The notes under the pieces: model-generated | What the model was told of the DNA's origin: nothing | Seen by the model: the letters and a program-made list of their open reading frames with translations, nothing else | The model's database searches: none | Shown: one piece after another, positions 33,272 through 44,780 of the stretch | Numbering within the stretch: the stretch's first letter is position 1 | Layout of the letters: every line of letters begins with the position of its first letter | Position numbers and translations under genes: made by a program | Assembly: GCF_003265705.1 (NCBI RefSeq) | Contig: NW_020312828.1 | Coordinates: forward strand, 52,931,518 to 52,995,517 | Length of the DNA stretch: 64,000 nucleotides | Source of the DNA: Callorhinus ursinus | Lineage: Eukaryota; Chordata; Mammalia; Carnivora; Otariidae | Reading direction: 5' to 3'

Positions 33272-34353
33272 TTAACTTTAAATTCCAGTGTAGTTAACAT
33301 ACAGTGTTATATCTGTTTCAGGAGCACAGTATAGTGATTTCAACAATTCTATACATCACCTTTTTCTCCACCTCCTCACCAATACCTGTTAATTCTTGTG
33401 TTGAGTTTAGACATTCTGACAGGTGGTATTTATCTTTCTCTGATTTATTTAGCTTAACATAATACTCTCTGGCTCCATCCATGTCATTGCAAATGGCTAG
33501 ATTTAATTCCTTTTTTATGGCTGAATATTCCATTGCACATATATATGTGTGTGTGTTTGTGTGTGTACGTGTGTGTGTTTCCTTCACTATGCAGAAGATT
33601 TTGATGTAGTCCTAATAGTTTAATTTCGCTTTTTTCCCCCTTGCCTGAGGAGACATACCTAGAAAAATGTTGCTTTGGCTGATATCAAAGAAGTTACTAT
33701 CTGTGCTCTCTTCCAGGATTTTTATGGTTTCAGGTCTCACATTTAGGTTTTTAGTCCATTTTGAATTTATTTTTGTGTATGGTATAAGACTAATCAAGTT
33801 TCTTTCTTTTGCATGTTGCTGTCCAGTTTTCTCAACACCATTTGTTGAAGAGATGGTCTTTTTTCCCATTGCATATTCCTTGCTGCTTTGTCAAAGATTA
33901 ATTGACCATATAGTTGTGGGTTTATTTCTGGGTTTTCTGTTCTGTGTCTATTTTCTATGATGGTACCATACTGTTTTGATGACTACAGTTTTGTAATACA
34001 GCTTGAAGTCTGTAATTTTGATGCCTCCAGCTTTGCTTTTCTTTTTCAAGATTGCTTTGGCTATTTGGGGTTCTTCTGTGATTCCATACAAATTTTAGGA
34101 TTCTTTGTTCTAGTTTTGTGAAAAATGCTCTTGGTATTTTAATAGGTATTACATTAAATGTGTAGATCACCTTGGGTAGTATAGACATTTTAACAATATT
34201 TGTTCTTCCAATCCATGAGCACGGAATATCTTTCCATTTCTTTGTGTAATCTTCAATTTCTTTCATCAGTGTTTTAGTTCTCAGAATACAGGTCTTTTAA
34301 CATCTTTGGTTAGTTTTATTTCTAGGTATCTTACTATTCTTTGGTGCAATTGT
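33268..34353 (-). mobile_element. L1 LINE 3' half, antisense, inverted continuation of the upstream L1
   Basis: Minus-strand reading starts at 34353 with TIAPKNSKIP, continues through [16 protein letters not shown] and [16 protein letters not shown], and ends in the L1 3' terminus GTTAACTACACTGGAATTTAAAG at 33268. Its first residues directly follow the ILFT at which the sense L1 stops at 33202. A deletion near 33590 removes the ORF2 Cys-rich C-terminus. Includes a (CA)n tract at 33541-33580. Confidence 0.85.
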
Positions 34354-34622
34354 ACAAATACCATATGATTTCACTAATATGTGGAATTTAAGAAACAAAT
34401 GATCATAGGAGGAAAAAAAAAAAAAGAAAAACCAAGAAACAAACTCTAATTATAGAGAACTGATGGTTACCAGAGGGGAGGTGGGTGGTGGGATGGGTTA
34501 AATAGGTGTTGGAGATTAAGGAGTGCACTTGTTGTGAGGAGCACCAGATGTTTTATGGAAGTGTAGAATGACTATATTATACATCTGAATATTACACTGT
34601 ATGTTAACTGGAAGTTAAAGAC
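34354..34622 (+). mobile_element. L1 LINE 3' UTR, sense
   Basis: AATACCATATGATTTCACTAATATGTGGAA, TGGTTACCAGAGGGGAGG, GGAGTGCACTTGTTGTGAGG, GAATATTACACTGTATGTTAACTGG. This is a complete short 3' end abutting the inverted piece. Confidence 0.85.
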
Positions 34623-35521
34623 TTAACATTTATAAAACTCAACACCCAAACAAATAATTTAAAAATGGGAAGACATTAAAAGACATTTCTCCAAAAACAA
34701 ACAGACGACCAATAGGTACATGAAAAGATGCTCAACATCACTCATCAGGGAGATACAAATCAGAACTACAAGGAGGTATCTCCTCACACCTGTCAGAATG
34801 GCTACACTCAACACCACAACAAACAATAGGTTTTGGTGAGGAGGTGGAGAAATGGAAACACTCCTGCACCATTGGTGGGAATGTAAACTGGAGCACCCAC
34901 TGTGGAAAACAAGAGAGAGAGTTCTCAAAAAGTTGAAAATGGAACTACCCTATCATCCAGCAATTGCACTACTGGATATTTACCCAAATATAAATACACT
35001 AATTCAATGGGTTACATGTTCCCCTATATTCATAGCAGTATTTATAATAGCCAAGTTATGGAAGCAGCCCAGGTGTCCATCAATTGATGAATGGATAAAG
35101 AAGATGTGTCTGTGTGTGTGTGTGGGGGGGGGGGGTGTAGATATATAATGGAATATTATTCAGCCACAAAAAAACAATGAAATTTTGACATTTGCCAGGA
35201 CATGGGTGGAGCTAGAGAGTACAATGCTAAGAGAAATACATCAGAGAAAGACAAATACCCTATGATTTCACTCATATGTGGAATTTAAGAGACAAAAAAG
35301 TGAGCAAAGGAAAAAGAGACAAGCCAAAAAACAGACTAACTACAGAGAACAAACTGCTTGTTACCAGAGCGGAGGTGGGTGGGGAGATGAGTAAAATGGA
35401 CAAAAAGGGAGTGTACTTGTCTTAGATGAGCACCAGGTTCTGTATAGTATAATTGAATCACTATATTGTACTCCTGAAACAAATATAATACTGTATGTTA
35501 ACTATACTGGAATTTAAAGGA
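34623..35521 (+). mobile_element. L1 LINE ORF2 C-terminus and 3' UTR, sense
   Basis: ORF2 end with [18 protein letters not shown] Cys/Trp motif (about 34864-34905), YNSQVMEAAQVSINEWIKKM, then a TG/poly(G) simple repeat at 35106-35138, TGGAATATTATTCAGCCAC, and a 3' terminus CTGTATGTTAACTATACTGG. This part of ORF2 is what the inverted piece lacks. Confidence 0.88.
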
Positions 35522-35585
35522 AAGGTAAATTTTTATAAACTTTCTACTTTCTACAGTCACACAGAAAAATCTTAGAAAAATAGAC
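35522..35585 (+). repeat. 60-bp non-L1 flank copy, right
   Basis: AAATTTTTATAAACTTTCTACTTTCTACAG then AGAAAAATCTTAGAAAAATAG follows the sense L1 3' end. It is the inverted partner of 33209-33271. Confidence 0.75.
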
Positions 35586-35589
35586 ACAA

Positions 35590-36485
35590 AAATGTTAACA
35601 TGGTTAAGGCAAGGAGGTAAAATAAGTCCATCTTCTTATACAGTTCAGCACTTCATAAATGTCCTGTGATGAACCATACTGCTTTCTCAGTGAAAATGAT
35701 GTTATTTTGGAAATAAAAGGTTAACAGCAATTATTCAATTATTCTGCCTTAAAATGTTTTAAAGAATTTAAAGAATTTGGTTTTCAAAATGATTTTGGTA
35801 CCAAATTACAATGGACCCCTTCTCTCCATTTCTTAGTTTTTACTTTAAGTTATCCAGAGTTTCACATGTGAATTGAGAAAAAAATAAATCCTTCACTTAC
35901 ATCAATGATTTACATGAAAGAACAAAGGACATGTACCATTTCAACCACTTGCACTGAATGCTCATGCTCATCCATGCAGAGGAACTAACTGGGCAGGGAG
36001 GAGTTACTGTATCTTTAAAAGACACATAAAATCCTAATTTGCTTAAAACACACACAGGAACCCAAAGGCCTTAATAACCTTAATTACAATTTCCTCCAAG
36101 TAGAACATTTGTTAAGCCTTAAATCCCTTTACTGAGTTTATTGCCAATAATTAGGCAAAGTACACAGAACTGAAAGTGTGTGCATGTGTGTGTTTAAGTT
36201 TAATGGAAACAAGAAACATTTGTGTTGTGTAGTCACCATTTTCAAAACAGAATGGAAATATTTAAGATGGAAAAGGAAGAGAGATGGAAGAATTGAGAAG
36301 AGGTGAAAAAGTATTTCTAGATTAGCTCAAGGTCCAAATAGAGCATTTGGTTCCTGTCCACCCAAATTATTTGTTTTAATTATCCCTTAAGCTTTCCAAA
36401 AACATTTTGAGGGAAAGCTGAAACCAAGATTGATTTTGAAAACTACAGTGCTACATTAGCAAGTAATACTTTAAAACTTGTTTGC
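35590..36485. other. Intronic sequence with nothing recognised
   Basis: Unique-looking. AAACCTTAATTACAATTTCC and neighbours are not assigned to any family. Confidence 0.4.
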
Positions 36486-36615
36486 AAAATGTGGTTCTCA
36501 GCCCTGCAGCAACATTATCACCTGGAGGCAGAATCTCAGGCCTCACTCCACACCTAGTGAATCCAAATCCATATTAAAACAAGGTCCCTAGTTGATTCCT
36601 ACACATTGCTTTAAG
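36486..36615 (+). mobile_element. MER5A-like hAT fragment
   Basis: ATGTGGTTCTCAGCCCTGCAGC, CATTATCACCTGGAGGCAGA, TCTCAGGCCTCACTCCACACCTAGTGAATCC follow MER5A in order with divergence. Confidence 0.7.
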
Positions 36616-36804
36616 GCATTCAGATCAAAGTTCTGAATATAACACCCCTACCACCACCACCCCAAGAAAGTAATATTGGGAAAACAAGTCTCTGTACCTC
36701 AAAACACAAAAATTATCTTTGTGCATCCCTATACACAGATTAAAATGGATTCAAAGGGGGAGTTTTATAGATCTATCAGAAACACCTAAAGTCATAATTG
36801 AAGT

Positions 36805-36961
36805 AGAATCTATAGCCCGGTGATAGGTATTAAGGAGGGCACGTACTGCATGGAGCACTGGTGTTATACGAAAACAATGGATCGTGGATCACCACATCAA
36901 AAACTAATGATGTATTGTATGATAACTAACATAACAATAAAATTTTTAAAAAAGAATCTAT
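36805..36961 (+). mobile_element. Short L1 3' end with 9-bp TSD
   Basis: L1 body 36814-36952: CCCGGTGATAGGTATTAAGG, GGAGCACTGGTGTTATACG, AACTAATGATGTATTGTATG, then AATAAAATTTTT(A)n. AGAATCTAT occurs at 36805-36813 and 36953-36961. Only about 140 bp of L1 was copied. Confidence 0.88.
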
Positions 36962-36964
36962 TTT

Positions 36965-38440
36965 ATTCTCTCAATCTTAAACTGCAAATTGGAAATGGGT
37001 TGATGTGCAAGAGAAATCCTAAGGGCAGAAGATTTATTTCCCAGGGTTATTTGTTGACCCTGTTCAACCTACAGTGTGGGAAACTACTAGTTCATGAAGT
37101 GCAATCATAGTCAAGTACAATCTACATAAAAAGATCTTCCAAAGAGTTGAAAAATGTGCTTTAGAGTACACTAAATAAGGGAGAATTAACAAAGATTAGG
37201 AAATATAAAAGTTAAGGTTTTCAAGTTTTCGTTCATTGAAATTTGCAACCCTCATATTGGAATTTACCCTAAATTTACAACCCACACAGATCTGGCACCG
37301 ATCAGAGTCTAATGGGTCTTGCCACATTGGATCAGACTCACAATCCTTCCTGTCCAGGATCCTGATGATGGCACCAGGGGACATGCTGTGGGGAGAATAG
37401 CTGCTCTTTGATGTCAACCTCAAAGGTTAGGAGTGTACCCAAAACATCCTAGTTCCTTGTAATAACCCATTATGAATCTGTAATCCACAAATTTAGCTAA
37501 ATCATTTTTGAGGTTATTTATATTTTCCACCGCTACTTCCTCTTAATCAGTTCCATAAGTTTATAACTAGTTGGATAAGGTGATAGTTTCTAGTCCCACT
37601 GCTTACCCAATCTTGAAACAAGGCAGTGTTCCTACTATCAATACTATTCATATCCTTGACATCAAAAAACATGGCCATATCTCTTTCCAGCACTTGTATC
37701 TATAGATTCCAATTGTTTTTCTTTTCTCCTCATGGACAGGCACTATGTATCTTGACCCTTTTAGAATCTTCCTTGCATCTTCTCCAATTTCAGGATATAT
37801 CTTTTGCGGGGAGCCGGGGGGAGGTTATCAGTCCATCACAGGGAGTGGGTATGCTATTAATTTGTTTAAAGAGAAGAGAATGTTCTCTGCTTGATTTCAA
37901 AATTCATTTCCTGATGATTTAAAACCTCAGTCAAAATTCTCAGGGATCCTGTAAACCCTCACCAATACTAATAACTTCAATATAAGCTAGAAACTTAATT
38001 TCCCACACTTATAATTCACCTTTTTTGTTTTGCCTTCTTATATTTGTCCATCATGGTGAACATAAATTCATCTGCCTGTTTCTAGGTCTGTATGCTCAGG
38101 TAAGCTCAAGAGCTTGCCCTAAATCTCTCCTCATTGGTTTGGCCTACTACCTGGTAGAGATCAATATTAACAGCCAAAAGTCGAACCTGTATACTCTTAC
38201 AAAATAGTAAACTAATTTAAAATTACACTGATCAACAATCTTTAGGATGTCCAGCTTGCTACATGTTTCCTTTGCAGAAAAATGCCCCCACATTACCCCC
38301 ATGATTCCCAGGCTAAATTGGTTTGTGAACCATAATAGAAGCAGTCTAAATACACTTAACTATAGTTTCTAGATATAAAGTTATATCACTCTTTTCTGAA
38401 ATACATACATATTTAGATTAAATTCTTTAGGAAAAAAACA
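36965..38440. other. About 1.5 kb of mostly unique intron
   Basis: No repeat recognised. Holds a minus-strand 75-codon frame (37196-37423) with a good acceptor-like sequence in RSPO2 sense, discussed among the findings. The 98-codon plus-strand frame 37626-37922 is judged chance. Confidence 0.45.
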
Positions 38441-38445
38441 TAGTA

Positions 38446-38630
38446 GGGGCACCTGGGTGGCTCAGTCGTTAACCGTCTGCCTTCAGCTCAGATCATGATC
38501 CTGGGGTCCTGGGGATCGAGCCCCGCTTTGGGCTCCCTGCTCTGCGGGAAGCCTGCTTCTTCCTCTCCCACGCCCTCTGCTTGTGTTCCTGCTCTTGCTA
38601 TCTCTCTGTGAAATAAATAAAATCTTAAAA
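38446..38630 (+). mobile_element. Carnivore tRNA-Lys SINE
   Basis: GGGGCACCTGGGTGGCTCAG head, TCTGCGGGAAGCCTGCTTC, CCCTCTGCTTGTGTTCCTGC, AAATAAATAAAATCTTAAAA tail. Same variant class as the copies at 53.7 and 61.9 kb. Confidence 0.97.
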
Positions 38631-38719
38631 AATCTTATTCTTCCCAGCAGGTGATTTAGATGTCCGTAGTACTATTCATTTCACAGTCTAAAATCCCGTC
38701 ACACACAAAAAAAACAAGT

Positions 38720-39278
38720 GACCCCACTCATGAGTATGTTGCAAGGACTAACCTTGAGAATTGTTTTACTCTCCACTATCTGAACCCATGTGGTAAAGTC
38801 ACAAGAACTTCAACCACAACGAAGATTTTCCCCTTGACCAAACTTTAATTAGGCTCCTCTGAGCCCTCTTTTTGAGTAGACCTTGATCTTGGACCTGTCC
38901 TTGCTGGGCCCGCATAGCCCAGTGGTAGCAAGAATCGCTAAGTTAGCTTAGAGAGAATTCTCATCAATCCCTGATACCTGATCACGTTCCTCATCCTCCA
39001 CCCTTAATATCTGATCCCCTCGGCCTACCTGCAGCAAGAATCCTTTAAGTTAGCAAGAATATTGCCCTACCCTCGATATCTTTTAATTTTGTCTCCACCA
39101 ACCCCCGTCCCCACCCTAATCCTTGACTGTAAATCCCCACTTTCCCTTGTTGTATCCAGAATTGAACCCAGTTCTATACTGAAGTCTCTTTTCTTCTATT
39201 GCAGAGATTCCTGAATACAATCTGCTTTTACAACTATAACTATTGTCCTGTTCTAGTTCTCTTTGACAACCACAAACC
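38720..39278 (+). mobile_element. Solo LTR of an ERV1-like endogenous retrovirus
   Basis: About 550 bp with gammaretroviral LTR layout: TTAATTAGGCTCCTCTGAGC, GGGACCTGTCCTTGCTGGGC-type block (38889-38908), then late U3/R landmarks CTGTAAATCCCCACTTTCC, ATTGAACCCAGTTCTATAC and GCAGAGATTCCTGAATACAATCTGC near the end. No internal retroviral genes lie on either side, so it is an LTR-only remnant. A block with GCAAGAATC...AAGTTAGC occurs twice (about 38927-38947 and 39031-39053). Ends are approximate and no target duplication was found. Confidence 0.6.
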
Positions 39279-39299
39279 AACTATCAGCATCCATGATAA

Positions 39300-40230
39300 C
39301 TTTTGAAAGTGAGGCTGCCAAAAAAGGAAAGGTACTCTTCTAGAGAGGTACATTCTCCTAACTTCCACCACCCACTTGGGTGCCCAAGAACCAGAGAGGA
39401 AATTAAGAGAGTTAAATGGGAAGGTTCATCCTGAGGTTGAAACCTGGGAGTGATGAGATGGCTACAGAAGGTCTCCAGAAAGTATCCAAGAACATCCAAA
39501 ATGGTCATCTGCAAAGCAGAATAAAGACATTTTCTGACATATAGGTCTCAAAAATATATATCCTTTGTACTCTAAGTTACTGAAAGATATGCTCCACAAA
39601 AGCAGGAAATTGTAAAAGGAAAAAAATAAAAGATGGAATCCAGGAAACAGGGCATCAAACACAAGTTAGAGACAAAAGGAATGCCCAAGAGGATGGTGAA
39701 GGGAAATGGCAGGATGAGCCCCAAGGAGGAAGCTGTAAAGCAATCAGTCCAGATTGCAGAAGATCAAATGATCCAAGAAGTTTCTTCAAAAGGATATAAT
39801 TAATAAAATAATTATCTTCTCACATACTAGGAAGAGATTTAGGCAAACTGAATAAAGTTTATAGTTGAATTAGGGATGCCTATAAAAAGGAGAAACCATC
39901 TCCAGAGAAAACAAGTAACTCAGGATAGAAAATGCAATAGATATATATGCCCTATGTAGCTCAGCCATGTCTGAATGGTTTTAAGAATATAAACATGAGA
40001 TATCCATCCTTCCAAAATTATGCTCTAACAATACTGGGAGGGTGGGGAGGAGAAGCATGCAGTGAGGAAGGAAAGTAGTGTAAGTGGGCTAAATCCTTAC
40101 CTCCCATAGTGGAAATTGAATACATAATGCTCCAAACTAAAAAGTAGAGGAGTAATAAAAGCATGTTATGAAAAGTCATGGACATAAATACCCCCAAGAT
40201 TCTAGAAGAGTTCAAAGTATGGAATGAATA
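39300..40230 (+). mobile_element. Possible old HAL1/L1 sequence
   Basis: Purine-rich sense sequence that runs into a clear L1 3' end at 40235. The assignment of this upstream part is by continuity and composition only. Confidence 0.3.
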
Positions 40231-40234
40231 AGTC

Positions 40235-40420
40235 ACAGGGATCAAAGGTACAGCATAGGGAATATAGCCAAAGGTATTGTAACAGGGGTGTGTAGTGACA
40301 GATGGTGAGCTATACCTATGGTGAGCCGAGCATAATGTATTGTATTGTCGAACCACTATCTTCTACACCTGAAACTAATGTAACATGTGTCAACCATAGT
40401 TCAATAAAAAAAATAAAAGA
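40235..40420 (+). mobile_element. Old L1 (L1MA/L1MB-type) 3' end
   Basis: AAAGGTACAGCATAGGGAATATAGCC, GGTATTGTAACAGGGGTGTG, TAATGTATTGTATTGTCGAACCACTATCTTCTACACCTGAAACTAAT and CAACCATAGTTCAATAAAAAA are a textbook old L1 3' end with poly(A). Confidence 0.9.
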
Positions 40421-40429
40421 CATCAAAGC

Positions 40430-42335
40430 ACTTGGGGAAGAAGTGGCAGGACGGCACTGGGCCAAGGACAGTTTTTCAAAACAAGCCTGGTAGAATTATT
40501 CAACTCTAAAATATGTGTGTATAACTTTGATTTAAAAAATTTTAAAACAAAAAAAATCTTATTCTTGTATTTGTAGTGAGTGATTTACCTATACTTAGGA
40601 AATTTTCTATTTATGGGATGAAATTAGAAGAAATTTCAAACTAAAGATTCAATTGCATAGCATTTACAAAGTTAAAGGGAGAGAAATACACAGCCGAATG
40701 TTAATTTTCTGTGGGCTGTCAGCAGTTAATACAATATTCAAATTCCAGATTTTTTCTAATTGCTACCAATTAGAAAAGTAACAAAAAGCCTTTAGAATCT
40801 GAAGGCTCATTTGAGAGTATCTTGCTTCATTCAGCAAATGAACGAAACTTATTTGATATAGAGAAAAACAATACATAATTTGCCATAATGTTTTTATTCA
40901 CTTAATTGTGGATAAAATCATACCTTGAATTCATATTTATATTTTCTTACTAAAAGGGGACTTTGCTTATATATTAGCAGAAAATAAGTCTCAAGACAGA
41001 CACACAGCTCACCTTATTTTATGACGAACCCTTTTGGGGTGGTGAGGGAGCTCTTGCATTTTCCTCAAGTGGGGGAATGAGGGAATCAGATCTGTTTTCA
41101 TGATGCATTCTTATATAAAATATTGACTTTACAAGGAAAGAATGCCTGTATTAAGGATACATGGCATTTGTTATAAATCCTTCTCACACTGTGGCATATT
41201 AACCAATACTTCCCAAACTTCCCTTAGGTCAACACAAGAGACCTCAAGCAGCCAACCAGATTAACTAGGACCACATCAAGCAAAACCAGGCCACACAGAA
41301 GTACTTTCCTACATAAGAGACAAAACAATACATGTATGATTTCAACAGTTTCTCAAGCTGTTCCAGTGTTGGCTGACACTTACAACTTTCCAGACTTAGC
41401 AAAAATACGGACTTTATCCAGGCCTGAAGAGTTTCATGTTCAATAAGAATTAAATCTCTTTGTTCCTCTTTACCAAGATGTCTCAAAGTCTTCTACAAGA
41501 ATGGGAAAGGAGGTAGGGACATGATAGAAAATCCCAATAAAGCATTAACAATAAATTAACAATAAATTCATGTATTACTGAATGTGAAGATTTTTTTTTC
41601 TGTAAAACATGAAGAATCTAAAAGTGCTAGTACCCTGAATTTCATCCCTTCATGATCATTTAGGGAATCCGGCTTTTATATTTAATTCATACTTCAAGAA
41701 AACAGACTTCATGCCAGCCCAAGAATTGCACATGTTTAAAATAGTTTTGAAAACTGATGTATGGTGGTATATTTAAGTGTAGGCAATGCAATATAGATTT
41801 TAAATATAAATACAAGAGCTGTATCAACTTCTATCAACTTGATAGATTATGTTATTTCTGGTCTGTGAACCTCATGGTCAACTAATATTTTCAAGCCTAA
41901 CAAAATGAATTCAACTCACAATGTTATAGTGAACTACCTGACACTGATTCTTGCTACTAACAAAATACAACTCTTCCCAGCTTATCTCTTTATTGGATCT
42001 TCTGCAAAGCTGGCCCACACTCCATGGTAGCCTTTCCCTTTTGTGGGCTTCCCTTAGTCTTTTAGTTTGAGTCACATTAGAGTCCCATGTTTCCATGCTG
42101 CTTTTCAACTTCCCTTTGAGGGTTTCTACTTTTCATACTTTTCATTCAAATCAAGCTGGATGAGAAAGACCACAATCACCTTTCATTTATTTTTGTTATT
42201 CTCTGTGATGGGGGACAGTATCAGTCTTAGGAAGTTCTAAAGTACTTGCTGATTGAGTGCATGTTAAAGATAGGACAATCACAATTTTCCTGCAAATATG
42301 GTAATCCCTTATTGATACGTAATGCTCTTCTCAGG
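40430..42335. other. About 1.9 kb of unique intron
   Basis: No repeat or exon recognised. Short frames are judged chance. Confidence 0.45.
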
Positions 42336-42336
42336 A

Positions 42337-42662
42337 TTTTTTTTTTTTTAAGATTTTATTTATTAGAGGGCGCCTGGGTGGCTCAGTTGGTTAAGCGACT
42401 GCCTTCGGCTCAGGTCATGATCCTGGAGTCCCAGGATCAAGTCCCGCATCGGGCTCCCTGCTCAGCAGGGAGTCTGCTTCTCCCTCTGACCCTCCCTCCT
42501 CTCATGTGCTCGCTCTCTCTCATTCTCTCTCTCAAATAAATAAAATCTTAAAAAAATATATGAGAGAGAGAGAGCCATGAGAGCTCATGCACAGCAAGGG
42601 AAGCAGCAGAGGGAGAAAACCAGGCTCCCCACTGAGCAAGGAGCCCAATGCAGGGCATCTTA
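42337..42662 (-). mobile_element. Carnivore SINE, antisense, split by a second SINE
   Basis: The tail TTTTTTTTTAAGATTTTATTTATT (42337-42366) and the body TGAGAGAGAGAGAGCCATGAG ... CTCCCCACTGAGCAAGGAGC (42561-42662) belong to one antisense SINE, separated by the sense SINE at 42367-42556. The outer copy stops before its B box, so its 5' part is missing. Confidence 0.9.
42367..42556 (+). mobile_element. Carnivore tRNA-Lys SINE nested in another SINE
   Basis: Complete sense copy: GGGCGCCTGGGTGGCTCAGT, GGTTAAGCGACTGCCTTCGG, GAGTCTGCTTCTCCCTCTGACC, TCAAATAAATAAAATCTTAA. It is the later insertion. Confidence 0.97.
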
Positions 42663-43640
42663 CCTCCATCCTGGACTTCCATCCCTCATCACAGTCAGTT
42701 ACCAACATCTACAATCTTCACTCTCTCATGTCCCCTTCAGTCCCTCTTCTGCATTTCTATGATCTTCTTTCTCACTGCAGAATTTGGGCTTTCCACAAGC
42801 CTACACGCGTTCATGTTTCCAACTCTCCCCTCCATCTGATCCTTCCTCCACTATACTTCCAGAAGGATTTAAAAATTCGATTAAAATATTATTACTCCCC
42901 TTGTTTAAAAGTCCACTATAGTCTATACTCCTCCAAAACCAAGCCCAATCTCATCTCTGAGCAGTATTTCATCCCTACACAAAACACTTAAACTTGAAGC
43001 TTCCACGCTTCGCCATTAATCCCTAGAATACTTTCAACCTCCATTTGACCTTATTTTTCTAGTTACTTTATATTCATAATTAAAGGGTCATATCAGACTA
43101 TTTCACTCATTTATTCATTCAAGAAACAGTTATGATTGTCTCTCTACTATATAGGACATAGGAAACTGTGTCTTTTACTTATTTTTCCCTGACTTAAAAA
43201 GGAACTTGAAATCCCCTCCAGGAAGCTGCTTCTGATACTCTTAATCCCTTTGAAAGGTTTAAGGGCCACCGTTAATATGCCCCTGAGACATGCTGGACTT
43301 TTTAAGATTTTATTTTTTTGAGAGAGAGCGCGCACAAGCAGGGGAAGGGGCAGAAGGAGAGGGAGAATCAGACTCCCCGCTGAGCAGGGGAGCTCGATGC
43401 AGGACTCGATCCCAGCATCCTGGGATCATGACCTGAGCTGAAGGCAGACGCTTAACCAACTGAGCCACCCAGGAACCCCTGGACTGTCTATTACTATATT
43501 TGTCACATTATGAAATTAACCAGCTGTATGTCTGCCCCAGTGGAACTATTATAAGTTCCTCAAAGACAAGTATCATCTCCTGTATATTTTGATGTGCCCA
43601 CCTCAGTGCTTCCCATCCAGTATAGACGCTTGCTATTAGG
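42663..43640 (+). mobile_element. L2-type LINE, interrupted by a SINE
   Basis: The L2-like body (TCTCACTGCAGAATTTGGGC, ATTACTCCCCTTGTTTAAAAG) is followed, beyond the SINE at 43300-43478, by the 3'-end landmark TATAAGTTCCTCAAAGACAAGTATCATCTCCTG (about 43550-43583). Diverged. The plus-strand frames at 42577-42991 are within the SINE and this repeat. Confidence 0.45.
43293..43485 (-). mobile_element. Carnivore tRNA-Lys SINE with 7-bp flanking repeat
   Basis: Body 43300-43478 antisense: TTTTTAAGATTTTATTTTTTTG, AGACTCCCCGCTGAGCAGGG, GAGCCACCCAGGAACCCC. CTGGACT flanks it at 43293-43299 and 43479-43485. Confidence 0.95.
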
Positions 43641-43699
43641 CAGGAATATATTGCTAAAATACAGTGCCTCTCAACTAACAAGTGTAGCACACATACCTT

Positions 43700-44690
43700 T
43701 TACTTGGCTTGTTAGAAAATAAGGTTCCTAGTTTCCAGGAACAAACAGTCTAATCTAACAAGATGTGTATTCACAACATGTAACATTTAGTGTAACATTA
43801 AATAATAAAGGGAAAAATTTGTAATGTTTGGTCGCAATCATTTTGAACAAGTTTATGACAATGTTTTATAGATCATGGATTTGAAAGGCAAATCCACTGT
43901 ATCCCTTTGCCAAACCAATCATTAACCAATTTACTGAGAGAGCTTGACTCACTTGGATATGTAAATAAGCTTCCCCCCACCAAACCTGCCCCTTCCACTG
44001 CTCTGAATCTCTACTTCCTAGTCAGGTATCAGCTCCTTAGGTATACTGAACAGATTCTATAAATGAAAGAGTCAAAATTTATTATAGTTCTTGCATTCCT
44101 TTTTAAAACATCAACTTGAAGTGAATGTAAAGCCTCTCCTCCCTTCCCCATACCCAAGCAGGAAAAGTCTAATTCCCCAACAGCTTGGAGTACATAGGGT
44201 TGGATCCATTAACTCCCCAGTGTGCTACAGAAGAAAAAGGGCTGCATCTTCCACTTAAAGGATATGGTTCTATCCCTCTTTCTCGGTTGGTCTTAGTGGT
44301 CTCAGGAAGAAAAGTGATGACTTCATCACCATCATCAAAAGGAACATTGTTGTGGAGGGGCTAACACCCATACCAACTTCCTTAGGCTTCAGTCCTCCCT
44401 GTACAGATCACACCGCATCTTCCAGCAAACACTGGGTCCAGTGAATACCTCAATAAAAGCATTAGCCAGCCCCCTCGCCACTCTGCTACAAGGGTCCTGT
44501 CAAGACCATAATCCCGAACCTCATCCACCCTGTAGTCATACACACGGGCTCTGCCTTCAGTGCCTTCTAGAGGTGGGTTCCATCTCCTCTTTCTTTAGAC
44601 AGCCGGGAGAGCAATAGTGCACTACCTAAGGAAATTTCCCACAATGGCAAGAAAGGCTACCTCCCCTTTCTGTCTTAGCAACAAAATTTA
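43700..44690. other. About 1 kb of unrecognised sequence
   Basis: GC content is higher than the neighbours around 44160-44600, but frames are short and broken. No gene family was recognised. Confidence 0.4.
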
Positions 44691-44692
44691 GA

Positions 44693-44780
44693 AGTGATTT
44701 TCTTGAAGTGCCCACCCTTGCATTTGGGAAGGAGAAACACTTTTCCTTCATCACCAAGCTCCCAAACAAGTATGACAGTT
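44693..44780. repeat. 85-bp dispersed duplication, copy 1
   Basis: CCCACCCTTGC, TTTGGGAAGGAGAAACACTT, CTTCATCACCAAGCTCCCAAAC and GACAGTTT recur in the same order and orientation at 46303-46390, about 85 percent identical by eye. Confidence 0.85.

Noticed and set aside
29350..35521. Intact retrotransposition-competent L1
   Set aside because: ORF1 and ORF2 are broken by several frameshifts and stops, a SINE and an inversion.
37196..37423. Cys-containing minus-strand 75-codon frame as a possible RSPO2 exon
   Set aside because: It lacks the furin-repeat cysteine spacing and does not match any RSPO2 exon I know; only the cryptic splice sites were kept as a weak finding.
42587..42991. 134-codon plus-strand frame
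   Set aside because: Lies across a SINE and an L2-type repeat; no domain and no splice support.
43700..44640. Possible processed pseudogene in a GC-richer stretch
   Set aside because: Translations in all frames give no recognised protein, and no poly(A) or target duplication is visible.
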